A stretch of 64,000 nucleotides of DNA. It comes from Thunnus maccoyii (lineage: Eukaryota > Chordata > Actinopteri > Scombriformes > Scombridae). Below the pieces are notes generated by a model. The model was not told where the DNA came from. It did no database searches and saw only the letters and a program-made list of their open reading frames with translations. Shown here one piece after another: positions 1-11,393 of this stretch. A program made the position numbers and the translations under genes. How positions within the stretch are numbered: the first letter of the stretch is position 1; each line of letters starts with the position of its first letter. The stretch lies in NCBI RefSeq assembly GCF_910596095.1, contig NC_056554.1:3534001-3598000 (forward strand), given 5' to 3'.

Positions 1-565
1 GAAGGCTTCCTGCTGCCTGAAGGCAACAATATGCAGTAGAGTAGTGGTGTAGAGGTGTTAACCACATTTAAACATTTCAAACATCCAGCCCAGCCTCTCT
101 GTGAACAGGTATCATTGGAACTACTTTCTACTGAAGAAATAGTCCCAATGAAAACTGATCACAGTGAATTCTGTTTGTAATGAAGACTCCAGAGGGAGAT
201 GTTGCTGCTGAATTATCTGAATGACACTTTTTCAACACTGTGAGCTCCAAAAAACAAACAAACAAAAAATTGTATAGAAGACAGAAATCTCAGAAAAACA
301 TAAAGACAAATAAAACTGAAACTCTGCATGCTAGATACGACTGGCGGTAAGTGAGAAATAAAATATACATTTCTGTAGTTGGGATGAACTGATCCATTCA
401 AATCAACACCTTTGCACACGACCAAAGTGTGACTCTGAAAAAACAGTCTATACTATACTATATGCAAATACTTTTTGCATATAGAATGCAACAGAATAGT
501 GACTTTTGCCCCTAACAGAGAAGAGAAGCTGGTGTTGTATTTGACTAGATTTGCCTAAGAACAGC

Positions 566-572
566 TAATATA
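566..572 (+). promoter_or_regulatory. TATA-like box of lectin L1
   Basis: The motif taatata lies 65 bp before the L1 start codon, in a segment conserved in all A-type copies. The spacing would allow a short 5' leader. The B-type copies L2 and L5 lack it. No transcription start is visible, so this is an inference from position and sequence. Confidence 0.3.
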
Positions 573-630
573 GAGGCAGAGTTTCCTTTCAACAGTGAAC
601 ATCGACACACAGAGACCTCAGAGCAGCATC

Positions 631-2477
631 ATGATGGAAAGGATCTTACTGGGTGTCCTGTATCTCTCAGGTCAGTGAAATATTTAAAGGTATAATATGT
701 AACTTCTCCGCATTCTAATGTCTAAAAATGACTAGATCTATGTTATATATTTTGTTGAGTTGTGTTCAAACCCAGAGAAATCTGTAATTTCAATCAAGGT
801 AAGGGTCCGTTTCATTTGGTCGGCAGTTAATAGCATCATATCCCCTTTTTGCGTATGTCAGGGTTGTTGTTGTCTAGTAGAAGCTGTCATGAATTCAATT
901 GTATTGTTTAAGTCACATTTTTATGATAGACTTTTTAGACCTTGGTTTTAGATCTTTTAGTCGGGTGAAGGATTGTTAGTATTATATAGTATTATTTCAT
1001 TTTACTGTAATAGTTAAAAAATGTTAGTCACCTTACATGTTAAAAAGTGGTGTTTTCCTCACAGGCTGGTCCATCTTCTCCACATGTCGTCTCCATCAGT
1101 ACCACTTTGTTTCTGAGCGCATGGACTGAAGCTCAGACCTACTGCAGAGAGACATACACAGACCTGGTCACCATTGAAAACACTGAAGACATGAACCAAC
1201 TCATCAACACAGTTCCATCTGCTGGTAATAACAGTCAAGTCTGGATTGGCCTGTACAGAGTCATTGATTGGAAGTGGTCAGATGGGTACAGAGGGAGTGG
1301 AGCTGAATATAGGGACTGGGGATCACAAGATCCAGATTTCAGGACTGATGAACTCTGTGTAACCACTGGAAATTTTCGTCCTTCATGGTATGATGATCAT
1401 TGCACAGATACACGTTATTTCGTCTGTTATACTGGTACGTACCCAGCAACGCATTATTTCTTCTCTAATAATGATTATATTGAAGTTCAGGACTTCAACT
1501 CAAAGATTAATTTTCCCCCCAATAATTTATCTGCAGGAACACAGCTGGATCCTCAATTTGTTGATGTGAAAAAACGAAAGAACTGGTTTGATGCTCAGAG
1601 GTACTGCAGGGAGAACTTCATAGACCTGGCCACTGTGAGGAACGACACTGAGAACCGGGAGGTCAAGAATTTGGTGCCCAGTGTAGACTATGTATGGATC
1701 GGCCTGTACAGAGATCCTGGTATTAACTGGTCTGATGGCAGTACCTACTCGTTCACCAATTGGGGTGGTTCAGTTTCAGGATCACTCAGATCGGTGAAAA
1801 TGATGTGTGGTGTGCAGGAATCAAACCAATGGACGTTTATGTGCTGTGAAGAGAGATTTCCATTTGTCTGCTACAGCATCCCTCCTGGTGAGTGGTTTAC
1901 TGTCCTTCAGTGGAAGCCAGAGAATGCTGCATAACTTTAGCGTAAAACATGTTTGAATGTACATGAAAAAGTGTAAATATCACAGAACTAATATGACAGC
2001 AAATTAATGATTTATTTCTCCTCTCATTCTGTGTCTCAGCACCAGTAAAGAGGTGGGTAGTTAAGCTGAAGATGAAGGTGCAGGACTCCTCTGTGGATCT
2101 CAATGACCCTGCTATGAAAGCAAACATCCTGAAAAAGGCAAGTCTCCAAAATCCAGACTGGGTTAGGGGCTGGGGGTGTCTCAAACAGGTCTAGAATACT
2201 TGTTTACATGCTTATTCTGCTTGATGTGTTTTGCCACTAGGAAGTTTGATTATATCTAAAAACCAATGGGGGGTTTTAGACACAACAACAACAACACAAT
2301 AGGGGGGATGAATGTTTCAAAATGGCTTCCATCTGTGTTTCCTAGTTCCAGGACAGACTGAAGGAGCAAGGAGTGAGTGGAGTCACCCTGAAGTGGAGAG
2401 AACAGCCTGATGGGAAAGTCTTCCACAAGGAGGGAAAAGAAGAGAAGAAGAAAAAAAGAAAGAAGACTGAGCTCTGA
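631..2477 (+). pseudogene. Lectin L1: two-CTLD C-type lectin, frameshifted in exon 2
   Basis: Five exons: 631-670, 1065-1434, 1537-1887, 2040-2137, 2346-2477. Exon 1 encodes the leader MMERILLGVLYLS. Exon 2 is CTLD1, with YCRETY, a WIGLYR motif, a DPD triplet at 1329-1337 and the closing cysteines. Exon 3 is CTLD2 (YCRENF, WIGLYRDP, FVCY). Exons 4-5 encode a tail ending in a lysine/arginine run and KKTEL. Compared with L3, five bases are missing after 1123, so the native frame hits TGA at 1127-1129 and CTLD1 is lost. The downstream exons are otherwise open. Intron 2 is 102 nt, divisible by three and free of stops, so a long open frame runs from 1047 to 1934 through exons 2 and 3. Intron 4 begins with GC. 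Such proteins bind sugars or act in innate recognition in fish, but no ligand can be read here. Confidence 0.85.
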
Positions 2478-2654
2478 AATGAAAACCCAGCTTTACTTAT
2501 CTGTAATCCATGTTGAATGTTGATTCTCTATCTGCTAACAATATACTATCATCAGCTTAACCGTAACCTTGACTACATCCTGTATAGAAGAGTTTTATCC
2601 TTCCTCATCAATATTACTGTGTGAAGTGTTTCAATCAAAGTCACTTTTATTCCA

Positions 2655-2660
2655 AATAAA
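2655..2660 (+). promoter_or_regulatory. Poly(A) signal of lectin L1
   Basis: AATAAA lies 178 bp after the L1 stop codon. The same context recurs after L3, L4, L5 and L6. Confidence 0.6.
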
Positions 2661-2997
2661 ACATATGAGATGAGTCTTTGGCTTCAAGTTTACAGTGTGT
2701 GAACCAACCTGATAAAAGCAACAGACACACAGTTATGGCAGTGATTTATTGCAGAATAATAAAGTAATCTAGGTGATAATGGGAGCACTGGTAGTCTGCA
2801 AAGGCCTTCCATCCAAACTTTTGAAATCTGTAGACTTCTGTTGCTGCACTCAAACAAAAATGCTTTAGAAAAAGGCAAGAGTACTAAGAAAAGACACAAC
2901 TGACACATGTGTGAAAAAGTGTGAGTATCTTATATAGATAATATGATATAGGCTGACACAGCAAAATGTATCCACTTCACATTCCCTCCATGACAGC

Positions 2998-3580
2998 CAG
3001 TGGAGGAAGAAGTTTTTACATCCTTTACTTCAAAGCAGCAATACTACAATATAACATAAGTATGATGAGTAAAACGTAGTAGAAGTATAACAAGTGAAAA
3101 TAGTGGTTGTGCAGTGACGTTAATATGACATTATTAGATTATCAATACTGATGCATCAGTGCGTGAACAACATTTTATTGTTGTAGCTGGTTAAGGTGGA
3201 GCTAGTTTGAACTACTTTATATACAGCAAACTTAACTGTAGGTAGTTAAGTCCAGTGGTTCCCAACCTAGGGGTTGGGCCCCTCCAAAGGGTCCCAAGAT
3301 AAATCTGAGGGGTCGTGAGATGATTGATGGGAGAGGAAAGAGGTTAAAAGACAAATGAAACACTGGTTTAATCTTTAATGTGTTGTATTTTATATCATGA
3401 GTGTTTTTATGTTAAATAAAATATTCTGTACAGTAACTAGTGACTATAGGTGTTAAATAAATGTATAATATTTCCTCAAATATTGTGGAATATAAGTGGC
3501 TAAAAATGGAAACATTCAAATAGAGTACAAGTACCTCAAAATTGTACTGAAGTAAAGTATTTGAGTAAATGTACTTAGTT
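2998..3580 (-). mobile_element. Non-autonomous DNA transposon (MITE), CAGTGG...AAGTAC family
   Basis: The sequence begins cagtggaggaagaag and ends with gagtaaatgtacttagtt. It matches, from memory, a very common fish element about 570 bp long whose ends are rich in AAGTA motifs. It carries no ORF. It is interrupted by a nested element at 3253-3365. The same composite occurs at 23995, 30983 and 51569, so it was amplified with the lectin unit and did not insert independently each time. Strand is by similarity to the remembered consensus. Confidence 0.6.
3253..3365 (+). mobile_element. Nested hAT-like MITE (CAGTGGTTCCCAACC type)
   Basis: This 113-bp element begins cagtggttcccaacc and ends cactg. 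It is flanked by gttaagtc and gtttaatc, a degenerate 8-bp target duplication as expected for hAT transposons. It sits inside the older MITE. Copies at identical nested positions are at 24250, 31238 and 51821. Confidence 0.6.
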
Positions 3581-5162
3581 TGTTGTCAGATGAAGACAGG
3601 AACATGTCATGTGACTGAGCACCTCTGTTATTTTACACACCATTGGACAAACTATGTGCTCCTACAAACATGGTTGTGAATGTCACACCAAACCTCTGTA
3701 AATATGTCAGGTCTAAATAATTACACACAACTAAAGAATATACAGATACATAGTGGGATTATAGTTAATTATCAGTGACTGCATGAGCACATACTGTGTT
3801 TCATATTGCATACATGCTGAGCTCTCCACGTATCTGTGTGTGAGAATTAAAATGCAACACTGCACTCTTGTGTTTGCATGTGTGTATTGTTGGCTTCAAA
3901 GTGAGAGTCTAGTAAATGCGGGAACAAAGTGAGAGACAGACATGTAAAACAAGAGGGGAGGATGTGATTTGTTGTTGTAGTTTTACTGAACTACAGCTGA
4001 TTGCATGTTACCCTTTAGAAATAATCTCACTACCATAGGATCATTAAAATGGTTTGCTTGAGAAAACATCTGAAATATCTTCATTTTAGAGGAGTCATTG
4101 AGCCTCTCCTGTATTTCTCTCTTTGTTGGTAATGATTTACTGAGTCCTATTGCATTTCCACATGAGATGCTTGAGAGAATTTGAGGAAGACAGATAACAG
4201 AGAGAGAAAATAAAACATGTTTTGAGTTCAGTAAAGTGACTTATTTGGATGTAGTTTGGTTAAACTAAGAACTTGTAGTTTTGTATTGATTTGCAGCCTT
4301 GTAACATTTAGATAGGAGCTGTGTTAAGTGGCCTTTTTTGACACAAATGATAATGATGTAATAATAAACAACTCATCTTAATCTGGTTTCTTGGAGAGTG
4401 GATGTCACCCTTCGGTGATGAATCCTTCCGTGACCATGAACCTGGGAAGAATCTCCTGTGTGTCTGACACAGTTAGAGTGTAAGGTTGATAACAGAGATG
4501 GGGGGAGAAATTACTCACCTTGCGCAGCATTTCTGGGGAAGAAACTCAGGCACAGCGCAGATGAGTAGAGGAGAGAACACCTGCTGCCAAACGGGCTGCC
4601 TGCATGAGAAAGATGTAAGATGAGAGGCCAGACAAGAACGAGCAACAGACATCATTTTTACCTTTATTTATCTCACCTGAGATGGGGAGACAGAAGCAAC
4701 CCCCTCCCCAGTGTGGTGCCTCTAACACCTGGAACACACAGCCTACCTTCACCTGAACAGTGTGTGTGCATCGCTGAACTGCTGCGGCTCGCACACCTGC
4801 AGTGTCCACACAGACAGCGTTGCTAACAGAATGTTTCATATCATTTCATTTGCATTTAGTTTAGATAGTAAAAGGTTAAGAAGTGTGTGCTAACTCTGAG
4901 GGGCATGGTGGGGTCAAGTTAGGTCTACTAGTTAGCTCTCACAGCATTGTTATCTTCACTCTTTATTATTTCTTTCTTTATTTATTTATTTATTATTCTT
5001 CCGTACATTTTTTGACCAGTAACTACTCCTACATACTTTCAGCTACAAAAACCATTCATATATCCAAACATTAAGCTTTTTTCAGATATTTTTACATTTT
5101 TACAATGTAAGTGAATGGCAGAAAATGACACACATACATGCATACTGTCCCACATACTGTAC

Positions 5163-5163
<1 letters not shown>
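3581..5163. other. Intergenic sequence with a conserved unclassified block
   Basis: I see no convincing gene here. The stretch recurs in unit 4 (31566-33148). The part from about 4430 to 4850 is somewhat richer in G and C and is almost unchanged at 32440-32840. It has an open frame of 97 codons on the minus strand, but its composition does not resemble a known domain. Confidence 0.4.
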
Positions 5164-5203
<40 letters not shown>

Positions 5204-5247
5204 TTTATTTGTATTGCACCTTTCATACAAAAAATGCAGCTCAAAGT
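5164..5247 (-). repeat. (AAT)n run joined to an L2/SINE-type 3' tail
   Basis: A run of AAT triplets leads into aactttatttgtattgcacc and a segment ending gcagctcaaagt. In reverse complement this is the familiar fish tail in which a short conserved stem is followed by AATAAAG and a TTA repeat. Only the 3' tail is present. The run is shorter in the second copy at 33149. Confidence 0.6.
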
Positions 5248-5404
5248 ATAAACTGTACATATTGTACATACATACTGTACATACATACATACATGCTGTA
5301 CATATATAGATATATACATGTTGTGTCTGTACATGCGCATACAGTAACACAAACTGACATAGAAACACACACACATACTAAAACACACATTACTGACACA
5401 TAAA

Positions 5405-5556
5405 GACAAGAATTGTTTTTTCTGTCTTTATGAAGACTTTTATTCACACACACACACAAACTGTTTTTTCTATCTTTATCAGGACCTTTACTGACAAACA
5501 CACACACACACAAACTGTTTTTTCTATCTTTATGGGGACCTTTACTGACAAACACA
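5405..5556 (+). repeat. Minisatellite of about 55 bp, three units
   Basis: Three imperfect tandem units share aactgttttttctatcttt followed by an ACTGACAAACACACA-like segment. A second copy of the array lies at 33382-33535. Confidence 0.6.
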
Positions 5557-5987
5557 ATGCGTTTCAGTTAAAATCAGCTTTTTTTAAAAAGCTGTTATCA
5601 GAATTGCTTCAGCAATTTCTTTAAGCTTTCAGCTTCCAATGAATTTCACCCTTCATCATTCACAGCTGCTTGCAGAGGCAGCAGTGGTAGCAGTAGCTGG
5701 CAGCAGCAGCAGCTGACAGCCTCCAGCTCTCTTATGCATCCATCTTGTTGGTTATACTGATTATTTTACCAGTTAAACCCCCACTATCATCGCTGCAAGT
5801 GAAGAAAATCCCTCCAGATGACACCAAATTCCTCAAACAAGCCAAACACACTCAAACAAACCTCCATACTAACTGTCAGGAGGGAAACTCACAACAAATA
5901 AGGAAAATAACACCAAATCTCAGTCTGGAAGCAGGTAAATCAACAGGCAGACCAAAGTAAAAGATGGTGAACATGGAGGTGAATGAT
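5557..5987. other. Intergenic, nothing recognised
   Basis: A CAG-rich stretch near 5665-5730 and a 71-codon open frame at 5745-5960 are present, both repeated in unit 4 (33722-33937). The frame has no recognisable domain and I do not call it a gene. Confidence 0.35.
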
Positions 5988-5995
5988 AGTCCTGG

Positions 5996-6897
5996 TTAGG
6001 GGTGTAACGGTACACCAAATTCATGGTTTGGTATGTACCTCGGTTTTGGGGTCACGGTTCGGTACGATTTCAGTACAGCAGGAAGAAAAAAGAAAGGTAG
6101 AAAATACCATTTTGGTCTTTCATTTTGAAAAATGTAAACATCCAACAATGGCTCATTGACTATAACTATTACTGAAGCAGTTTAGTTTTACTGCTGTGGA
6201 AAACAGAAAACAACCTTTATGTTTCTTGCAAGGAGTCAGGACACCTGCTGACAGCTGTTTTATGTTGATTTATGGTCTAACTGTATATAAAGTAATTCAA
6301 ACTAGCTCCACCTCCAGTAGCTACAACTGTAGCATGCTGCTGACAAACTGGTGCTTCATATTAATAATCTAATGATTTAATATATAATAATATATCAGTC
6401 AGAGGGACCAAACCACTTTTACTTTAATACATTATAACTAAATGTTTCTCTCTCAGAACTGGTTCTTACGACGTGCTGTCTGAACACATCAGAAATCAAA
6501 TAGTTGTTCTGAACGACGAAAAACGAACAAACGAAACGAACGAAAAGCCGACCATCACAGAGAGGGGAGGGGGACATGGTATTGTTTCATTAAGGAGATA
6601 AAGGCACATATTTTAATGGTAGTGTTGCACTTGGTCAGTATTATGGGTCACTTGTTTGTCATTCTGATGGCAGGGTAACCCAGGCTACCTTGGCTAAGCT
6701 GGCTAAAATACCAATGAGTATGTTAGGAACTCATGCTCTAGAGTTATTGTTCCTTATGTCGGACTAAGTGGATTATTAAACTATTTTGACAGTAATTGTC
6801 AAGGTCACGGAGCGTATTCTTCGTACAACTGGATGCACCGAACCGTAATGTCCGTACTGTGACGGTTCAGGACGAATACATGTACTGTTATACCCTT
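5996..6897 (+). mobile_element. hAT-like non-autonomous element with 8-bp target duplication
   Basis: The left end reads ttaggggtgtaacggtac, and the right end is its imperfect inverse (gtactgttataccctt). Both sides carry agtcctgg (5988-5995 and 6898-6905), an 8-bp target duplication. There is no transposase. An internal part, about 6290-6440, resembles the MITE family at 2998 in opposite orientation, so a further nested insertion is likely. A second copy with the same target duplication is at 33973-34877. Confidence 0.7.
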
Positions 6898-6905
6898 AGT
6901 CCTGG

Positions 6906-7784
6906 TGTAATTAATGACAGCTTAAGGCTGTGGCTGTGAGTTCAGTGGGTTTCTGGGCAGTTCATGTCTTACCAGTGTCCTGATAATCAAGGCTATGCTC
7001 TCTTTTTATTTTTTCCCACATGTTGGTTTGGGGTCTCGCTGTCCTGGAGAATCTTACCGTCAGATTTCACGGGGAATGCAGCATCACACACAGGGTCTAA
7101 GGGCTCTAAAGCTCAGATTATTAGAGTGGGGGTTCAATAGCATTTTATTCAAACCTGAATCCAGTATGCAATTTATTTTGATTTAACTTTTAAGAATTGT
7201 AAGTAACAACCAACATTTTTTCAAGTTTCCTTTTTGCCAGAATTTTGAAGTTTGCTAACAGCATTGTGGATCAAGTCTTGAATAGAGAGAAAGTCTTTTC
7301 ATCCCTCTTTTCATCTATGTATTGACTAGTCTCTTAGTTTCTTTGGTAAAACATCTACAGTATGAGACTGTTAAATTTGTTCAGAAGACACATGTTTTGT
7401 GTTGGAGTAAACAGACATTAGCAGTTTGAAGCTATAGCTCTCACAGTCATGTTGTTTAATATGAAAAGAGTCTTAATTTACCCATTTTCAATTCAGAGCA
7501 AATTCATCTTAGTTATGTGAAGGTCAGTTGAATGGGATTATCTAATGTAACAGGTTCAATGTCAAAGTTTGTAAAATACATGGCTGTCAAACTAGAAAGA
7601 GTTTCTTCTGACTTCCTGTGCATTAACATGTGTATCCAATCCAGAGCAGAGTACCTGATCCTCGTCTTTATGATTTCAACACTGGCAGCACAAACACAAA
7701 CAGGCAGATGACTCAGCAGTTTCATCATTTTTGGACACCAGCCTCTTGCATTCAGTTTCTTCACATCCAGTCGTCGTTTTACAG
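6906..7784. other. Sequence upstream of the AFAP1-like exons
   Basis: The last bases form the acceptor ttttacag of the first AFAP1-like exon, so at least the 3' part was intron in the source gene. I looked for further AFAP1 exons, such as PH-domain coding sequence, and saw none. The stretch recurs before the copies at 25991 and 35745. Confidence 0.4.
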
Positions 7785-8632
7785 ATGTGGAGCAGCGTAA
7801 GTACAGGAAGAACTGCGTGGAGACTGACGCCAAGTGGCTGCAGGCCAAAGAAGAAGAGCTGATGATGAAGCTGATAAAGAGGGAAGAGCTGATGAAGAAG
7901 AAGCAGGAGATCAGGAACCATCTGACTCATCTAAAGAAGGAGAGGAGAGAACTGCGCACTGCTGTGGAGGCTGCTGCTGGTAAAACACATAGACTTCTGT
8001 TGAAAAAGTGCTTGTTGTTAAATGACAAAGCTTTATTGTGTTTTAAGATTCAATCCAAAAGTGTTTATAGCTGTTCAAAATTGAAAGTTACAATAATCAT
8101 AGGACTCTGAAAGATGTGTGGGGAGGGGGTTTCACACATCATATGAAGAAAAAGGTCTCGAATGTGGGGAAAGCTCTCAAACCTCTCCATTCAAGATGTT
8201 ACCATGTACAAGTTTATTAACATGATAAAAATCCTGTCTCTCTTTCTCCATTAGGCAAACGTTGTCATGGCTCCCTGTCGGAGCGACTGAAGAAGGTGGA
8301 GGATGAGTGCAGGCAAAGGGAGGAGGAAAGGGTGAACCCGGAGCTGGAGCTGATGAAGGTGAAGGAGAGTCTGAAGAAGGCCCTGAGTGGAGGCGTCACC
8401 CTTGGCCTCACTATCAAACCAAAAGCTGGCTCCTCTGACCTCCAGGTCAGAACACTGAGCTGTACTATGCTGTCTTTTACTGTCCTGTGGTGCTTCATTA
8501 CTCCCACAGCAGTTTACATTCAATTGCAAACAACTACCTGCATGCCGCCATTACCTGTCTAATTTTTTCCGTCTGTGTATATGTGTGTGTGTGTGTGTGT
8601 ATATATGTGTGTGTGTGTGTGTGTGTGTCTGT

Positions 8633-8671
<39 letters not shown>

Positions 8672-9882
8672 TAGTCACTGGTGATGTTGCGACAGACCCA
8701 GGAGTCTTCTCCCTTCTCCAGCTGTTACACCAGTGACACTGAGTCCTGCTCCCTGCTGGTCAACAGTGCCTCACTGCTCCGTCGGCAGCAGGGCGGCCAG
8801 AAGGCCTCACCAGTCCGTGGACACGTCCTCAGGAAGGCCAAGATCAGAGCTCACAATGTAGATTGGGACCAGACTGATGTATAATGGTTTGCAATATACT
8901 GGGACAGTTTTGGCAGTCCTGTTTCAACATGAGTCCCCTCATGCACAAAGTTCATGAGGACATTTTCCCACTTTGAGTGGAATTAACACATCGTCTTATC
9001 ACCCAACATCAGTGTTGGATCTCACTAATGCTCTTGTGGCTGAATGGGATCAAATCCCTGAAAATAATAATTACTCATTTTTACTATATTTTTTATGACC
9101 AGTGTAGTACCTGTAGTACTGGAAACTGTGTTAAGTCACAATAACTAGTATATGGATCAGCAAACAGGGAAAGAAGAACATCACACTTGCGGCAGCAATG
9201 CCACGCCAAGCTGTGTGTCAGGGTGGAGAGAGGAGGAGAGGAGGAGCAGTGTGTCAAACACAACACACTAGAAGTGAAGCTATTCTATCTTTTTCACTTT
9301 TGGACAAAAATAAGTTTGTGTTTGTGGTTTGAACATTTAATCCACTACAAACTCCCCTTTAAATCATTGAAATCCTGCAGCACATGTTCATCAAGCCAAG
9401 TTTTATTTAGACTTTTTTATTTATTCTGACAAGTTTGAGGCTAGAGTAGGCAAGTGCCGAAAATGTTTGAAAAAATAATCTTTTTTGCTCATTTTCTAAA
9501 ACTATTTTCTTCTATTATTTTCTGTGTTGCACAACATTACGTGCATATTTGATTGAATTTCAGCTGTTTTTCCTCCACAATGTTATTAATGGTTTTTAAC
9601 TCACATGTATTATTTATGTGTATTTTAATTGTGTTTACTTTTGTCTAATGTTTTATCTTGTAAACTATCCACATAGTGTTTGTGGCTGCAACGTCCCTGG
9701 TAGCTCAGCTCTGTGAAGCACATTGTGCTTCTTCCTGGAATGAAATGTATGATATAAATAAAGTTTTGTTTGCTTTCTTCATAATGTCAAAGTCAAATCC
9801 ATGTAAATGTGGAGCATGCAAACTAAGTGTGTGTCTCTGTTTGTTTGTTTTGCAGGAATGGGAGCAGAAGAACAGCACATAA
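7785..9882 (+). pseudogene. afap1: AFAP1-like C-terminal exons, copy 1 (fragment)
   Basis: Four exons: 7785-7979, 8255-8445, 8675-8842 and 9856-9882. Exon one is a charged coiled coil (KWLQAKEEEL, RNHLTHLKKERRELR). Exon two reads [20 protein letters not shown] and [17 protein letters not shown]. Exon three has TSDTES, LVNSAS and RGHVLRK. Exon four reads EWEQKNST then stop. The order and the ending KAK-EWE..KN-T match, from memory, the C-terminus of actin filament-associated protein 1, an adaptor that cross-links actin and binds Src. Phases agree at every junction. The PH domains and upstream exons are absent, so this is a partial duplicate. The donor after exon three is mutated from GT to AT (8843-8844), which would prevent normal joining to exon four. 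Confidence 0.75.
8582..8670 (+). repeat. (GT)n microsatellite in the acceptor tract of an AFAP1-like exon
   Basis: A long interrupted GT run ends directly in tttgtag, the acceptor of the exon at 8675. Copies of this run differ in length between units. Confidence 0.85.
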
Positions 9883-10296
9883 ACCTCTCAACTCCTCACA
9901 TCAGTCTCATGTTATTTCCTCATTTTTCTTTTTGAGAAATTGTGTTTATATTTATTTTAACTGTTCATACAGTCTGAGAGCATGTTGAGGACACAAGCAT
10001 AGCATTCACATGAACCAGAAGTTGCCTGTTTTAGTAAACTGTAAGTACCACAACATACAGAAATAGCAACCTTTTGAAACTTTTATACTATGGAGCATGT
10101 TTAGTGCACAAACGTTCTTCTTCAAGCAACCACCAGTCTCTTTGTTTCCTTTTCACTCAAAATCTGATTCAGTTTGGGTTCAAAAAGGTCAGAACCAAGT
10201 ATTTATTTGTAAGTGTTTAAAGGAAATACTAGCTTCCCTTTGTTTATTTATGTTGATGTATTTAAAGTGTTTTACTTACTATATATTTGTGTATGT
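9883..10296. other. 3' flank of AFAP1-like copy 1
   Basis: No gene is seen. The sequence after the last AFAP1-like exon is shared by all eight copies of that exon and probably derives from the source gene's 3' UTR. Upstream of the exon, 9682-9780 resembles an L2/SINE 3' tail (GTGAAGCAC...AATAAAG). Confidence 0.4.
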
Positions 10297-10297
10297 G

Positions 10298-10364
<67 letters not shown>

Positions 10365-10434
10365 ATGACTTCAAAATCTTGCTGTCCAATATGTTTCAAC
10401 ATGCCACAACCTGAGGGACAGTGAATGACCCACA

Positions 10435-10484
<50 letters not shown>
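10297..10484 (+). repeat. Compound (TA)n(GA)n and (CA)n microsatellites
   Basis: A TA run (to 10320) passes directly into a GA run (10321-10360), and a CA run follows at about 10432-10484. They lie immediately upstream of the truncated Tc1 copy, as in units 4 and 6. Confidence 0.85.
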
Positions 10485-10487
<3 letters not shown>

Positions 10488-10533
10488 TACATGCATAAGA
10501 TATACTATATATAATTAATATATATCAATCTTA

Positions 10534-11076
10534 ATGTTGGAGAAGTACCACTCCATTCTTCAGAGACATGCTGTACCCTCTGGTTTGCAATTTGTTGAGA
10601 AGGATTCATACTGCAGCAGGATAATGACCCCAAACACGCCTCAAAGCTTTGCAAGAACTACTTGAAGACCAAAGAAGACCAAGGAGTCCTGACTGTCATG
10701 GACTTTCCTCCACAGTCACCTGACCTCAACCCCATTGAACATTTATGGGGACACTTGAAGACTGAGAAAGCCAAACTTTCTGTGACATCACAAGAAGCTC
10801 TTTGGAACATTGTCAAATCCTGCTGGGATAATGAGGCTCATCAGGTTTTCAACAGACGTGTGGAGTCCATGCCAGCTGGAGTGCATGATGTCAGTAAAGT
10901 AAAAGGAGGAAATACTAAGATATTCTGAAATTTATGTACATTTTTCAAAGATTAAAATTTTCACTCAAATTGTTAAGCTGATATTATTATTTGTAATGAA
11001 ATAAATTGTATTACATTCAGAACAAATGCAAAATAGAAGTATCTTGACAAGAGGTCTCAGACTTTGGATCCCACTG
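10534..11076 (+). mobile_element. Tc1-like transposon, 5'-truncated, copy 1
   Basis: The translated part holds the C-terminal half of a Tc1 transposase: a DNDPKH motif region, DFPPQSPDLNPIEHLWG with the third catalytic acidic residue, and a stop at 10928. A frameshift separates the first part from the second. The end ttggatcccactg at 11064-11076, followed by TA, fits a terminal inverted repeat. The N-terminal DNA-binding part, the first catalytic aspartate and the left terminus are missing. Confidence 0.75.
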
Positions 11077-11393
11077 TACATGTACATCCTTTTTTTTCAT
11101 TTTCTGGAGTCTCGTCCTGTGTGGAATCTTAGGAAACACTTGTGTTTGTTGGTAAACCAGAGATGATCATCACACTTTCTGCACTTTGCATAAGAAATAC
11201 AATATATTTGTATGCATCTATTCAACCCTTTAGACTATAAAATGTACTTGTGTCTGTTATTGCCAGTGAGTAGTAGATAGCAAAAACATGAACCAGATCA
11301 TCATTTTACACAATAAAACATCACCATTATTTAGAATGTCTTAACATTTACACTAACTGCACTAATTATGTCTCGAGGCAACACATAAAAAAT
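11077..11393. other. Intergenic, nothing recognised
   Basis: AT-rich sequence shared with 20395, 38936 and 59605. No open frame or RNA gene is visible. Confidence 0.4.

Noticed and set aside
213-425. Minus-strand 70-codon open frame, repeated at 21187
   Set aside because: It lies in the lectin upstream region and is conserved only because the unit is duplicated; there is no domain or splice support.
1897-2184. Minus-strand 95-codon open frame, repeated behind most lectins
   Set aside because: It is the complement of lectin exon 4 and neighbouring introns.
5039-5555. Several overlapping open frames on both strands rich in Ile, Leu, Cys, Val, Thr and His
   Set aside because: They are translations of AAT, CA and minisatellite repeats, not genes.
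5405-5556. Possible CRISPR-like array
   Set aside because: The units are direct tandem repeats without unique spacers, in a vertebrate genome.
8251-8529. Minus-strand frames opposite the AFAP1-like exon
   Set aside because: They are shadow frames of a coding exon; the plus strand fits AFAP1 with correct splice phases.
8487-8684. Cys/Val-rich open frame
   Set aside because: It is the translated GT microsatellite; the same holds at 26693, 26740 (minus), 47090, 55828 and 58843 (minus).
9690-9760. Possible tRNA-like sequence (ggtagctcagctctgtg)
   Set aside because: It has a B/A-box-like start but no cloverleaf; it fits a SINE/L2-type tail better.
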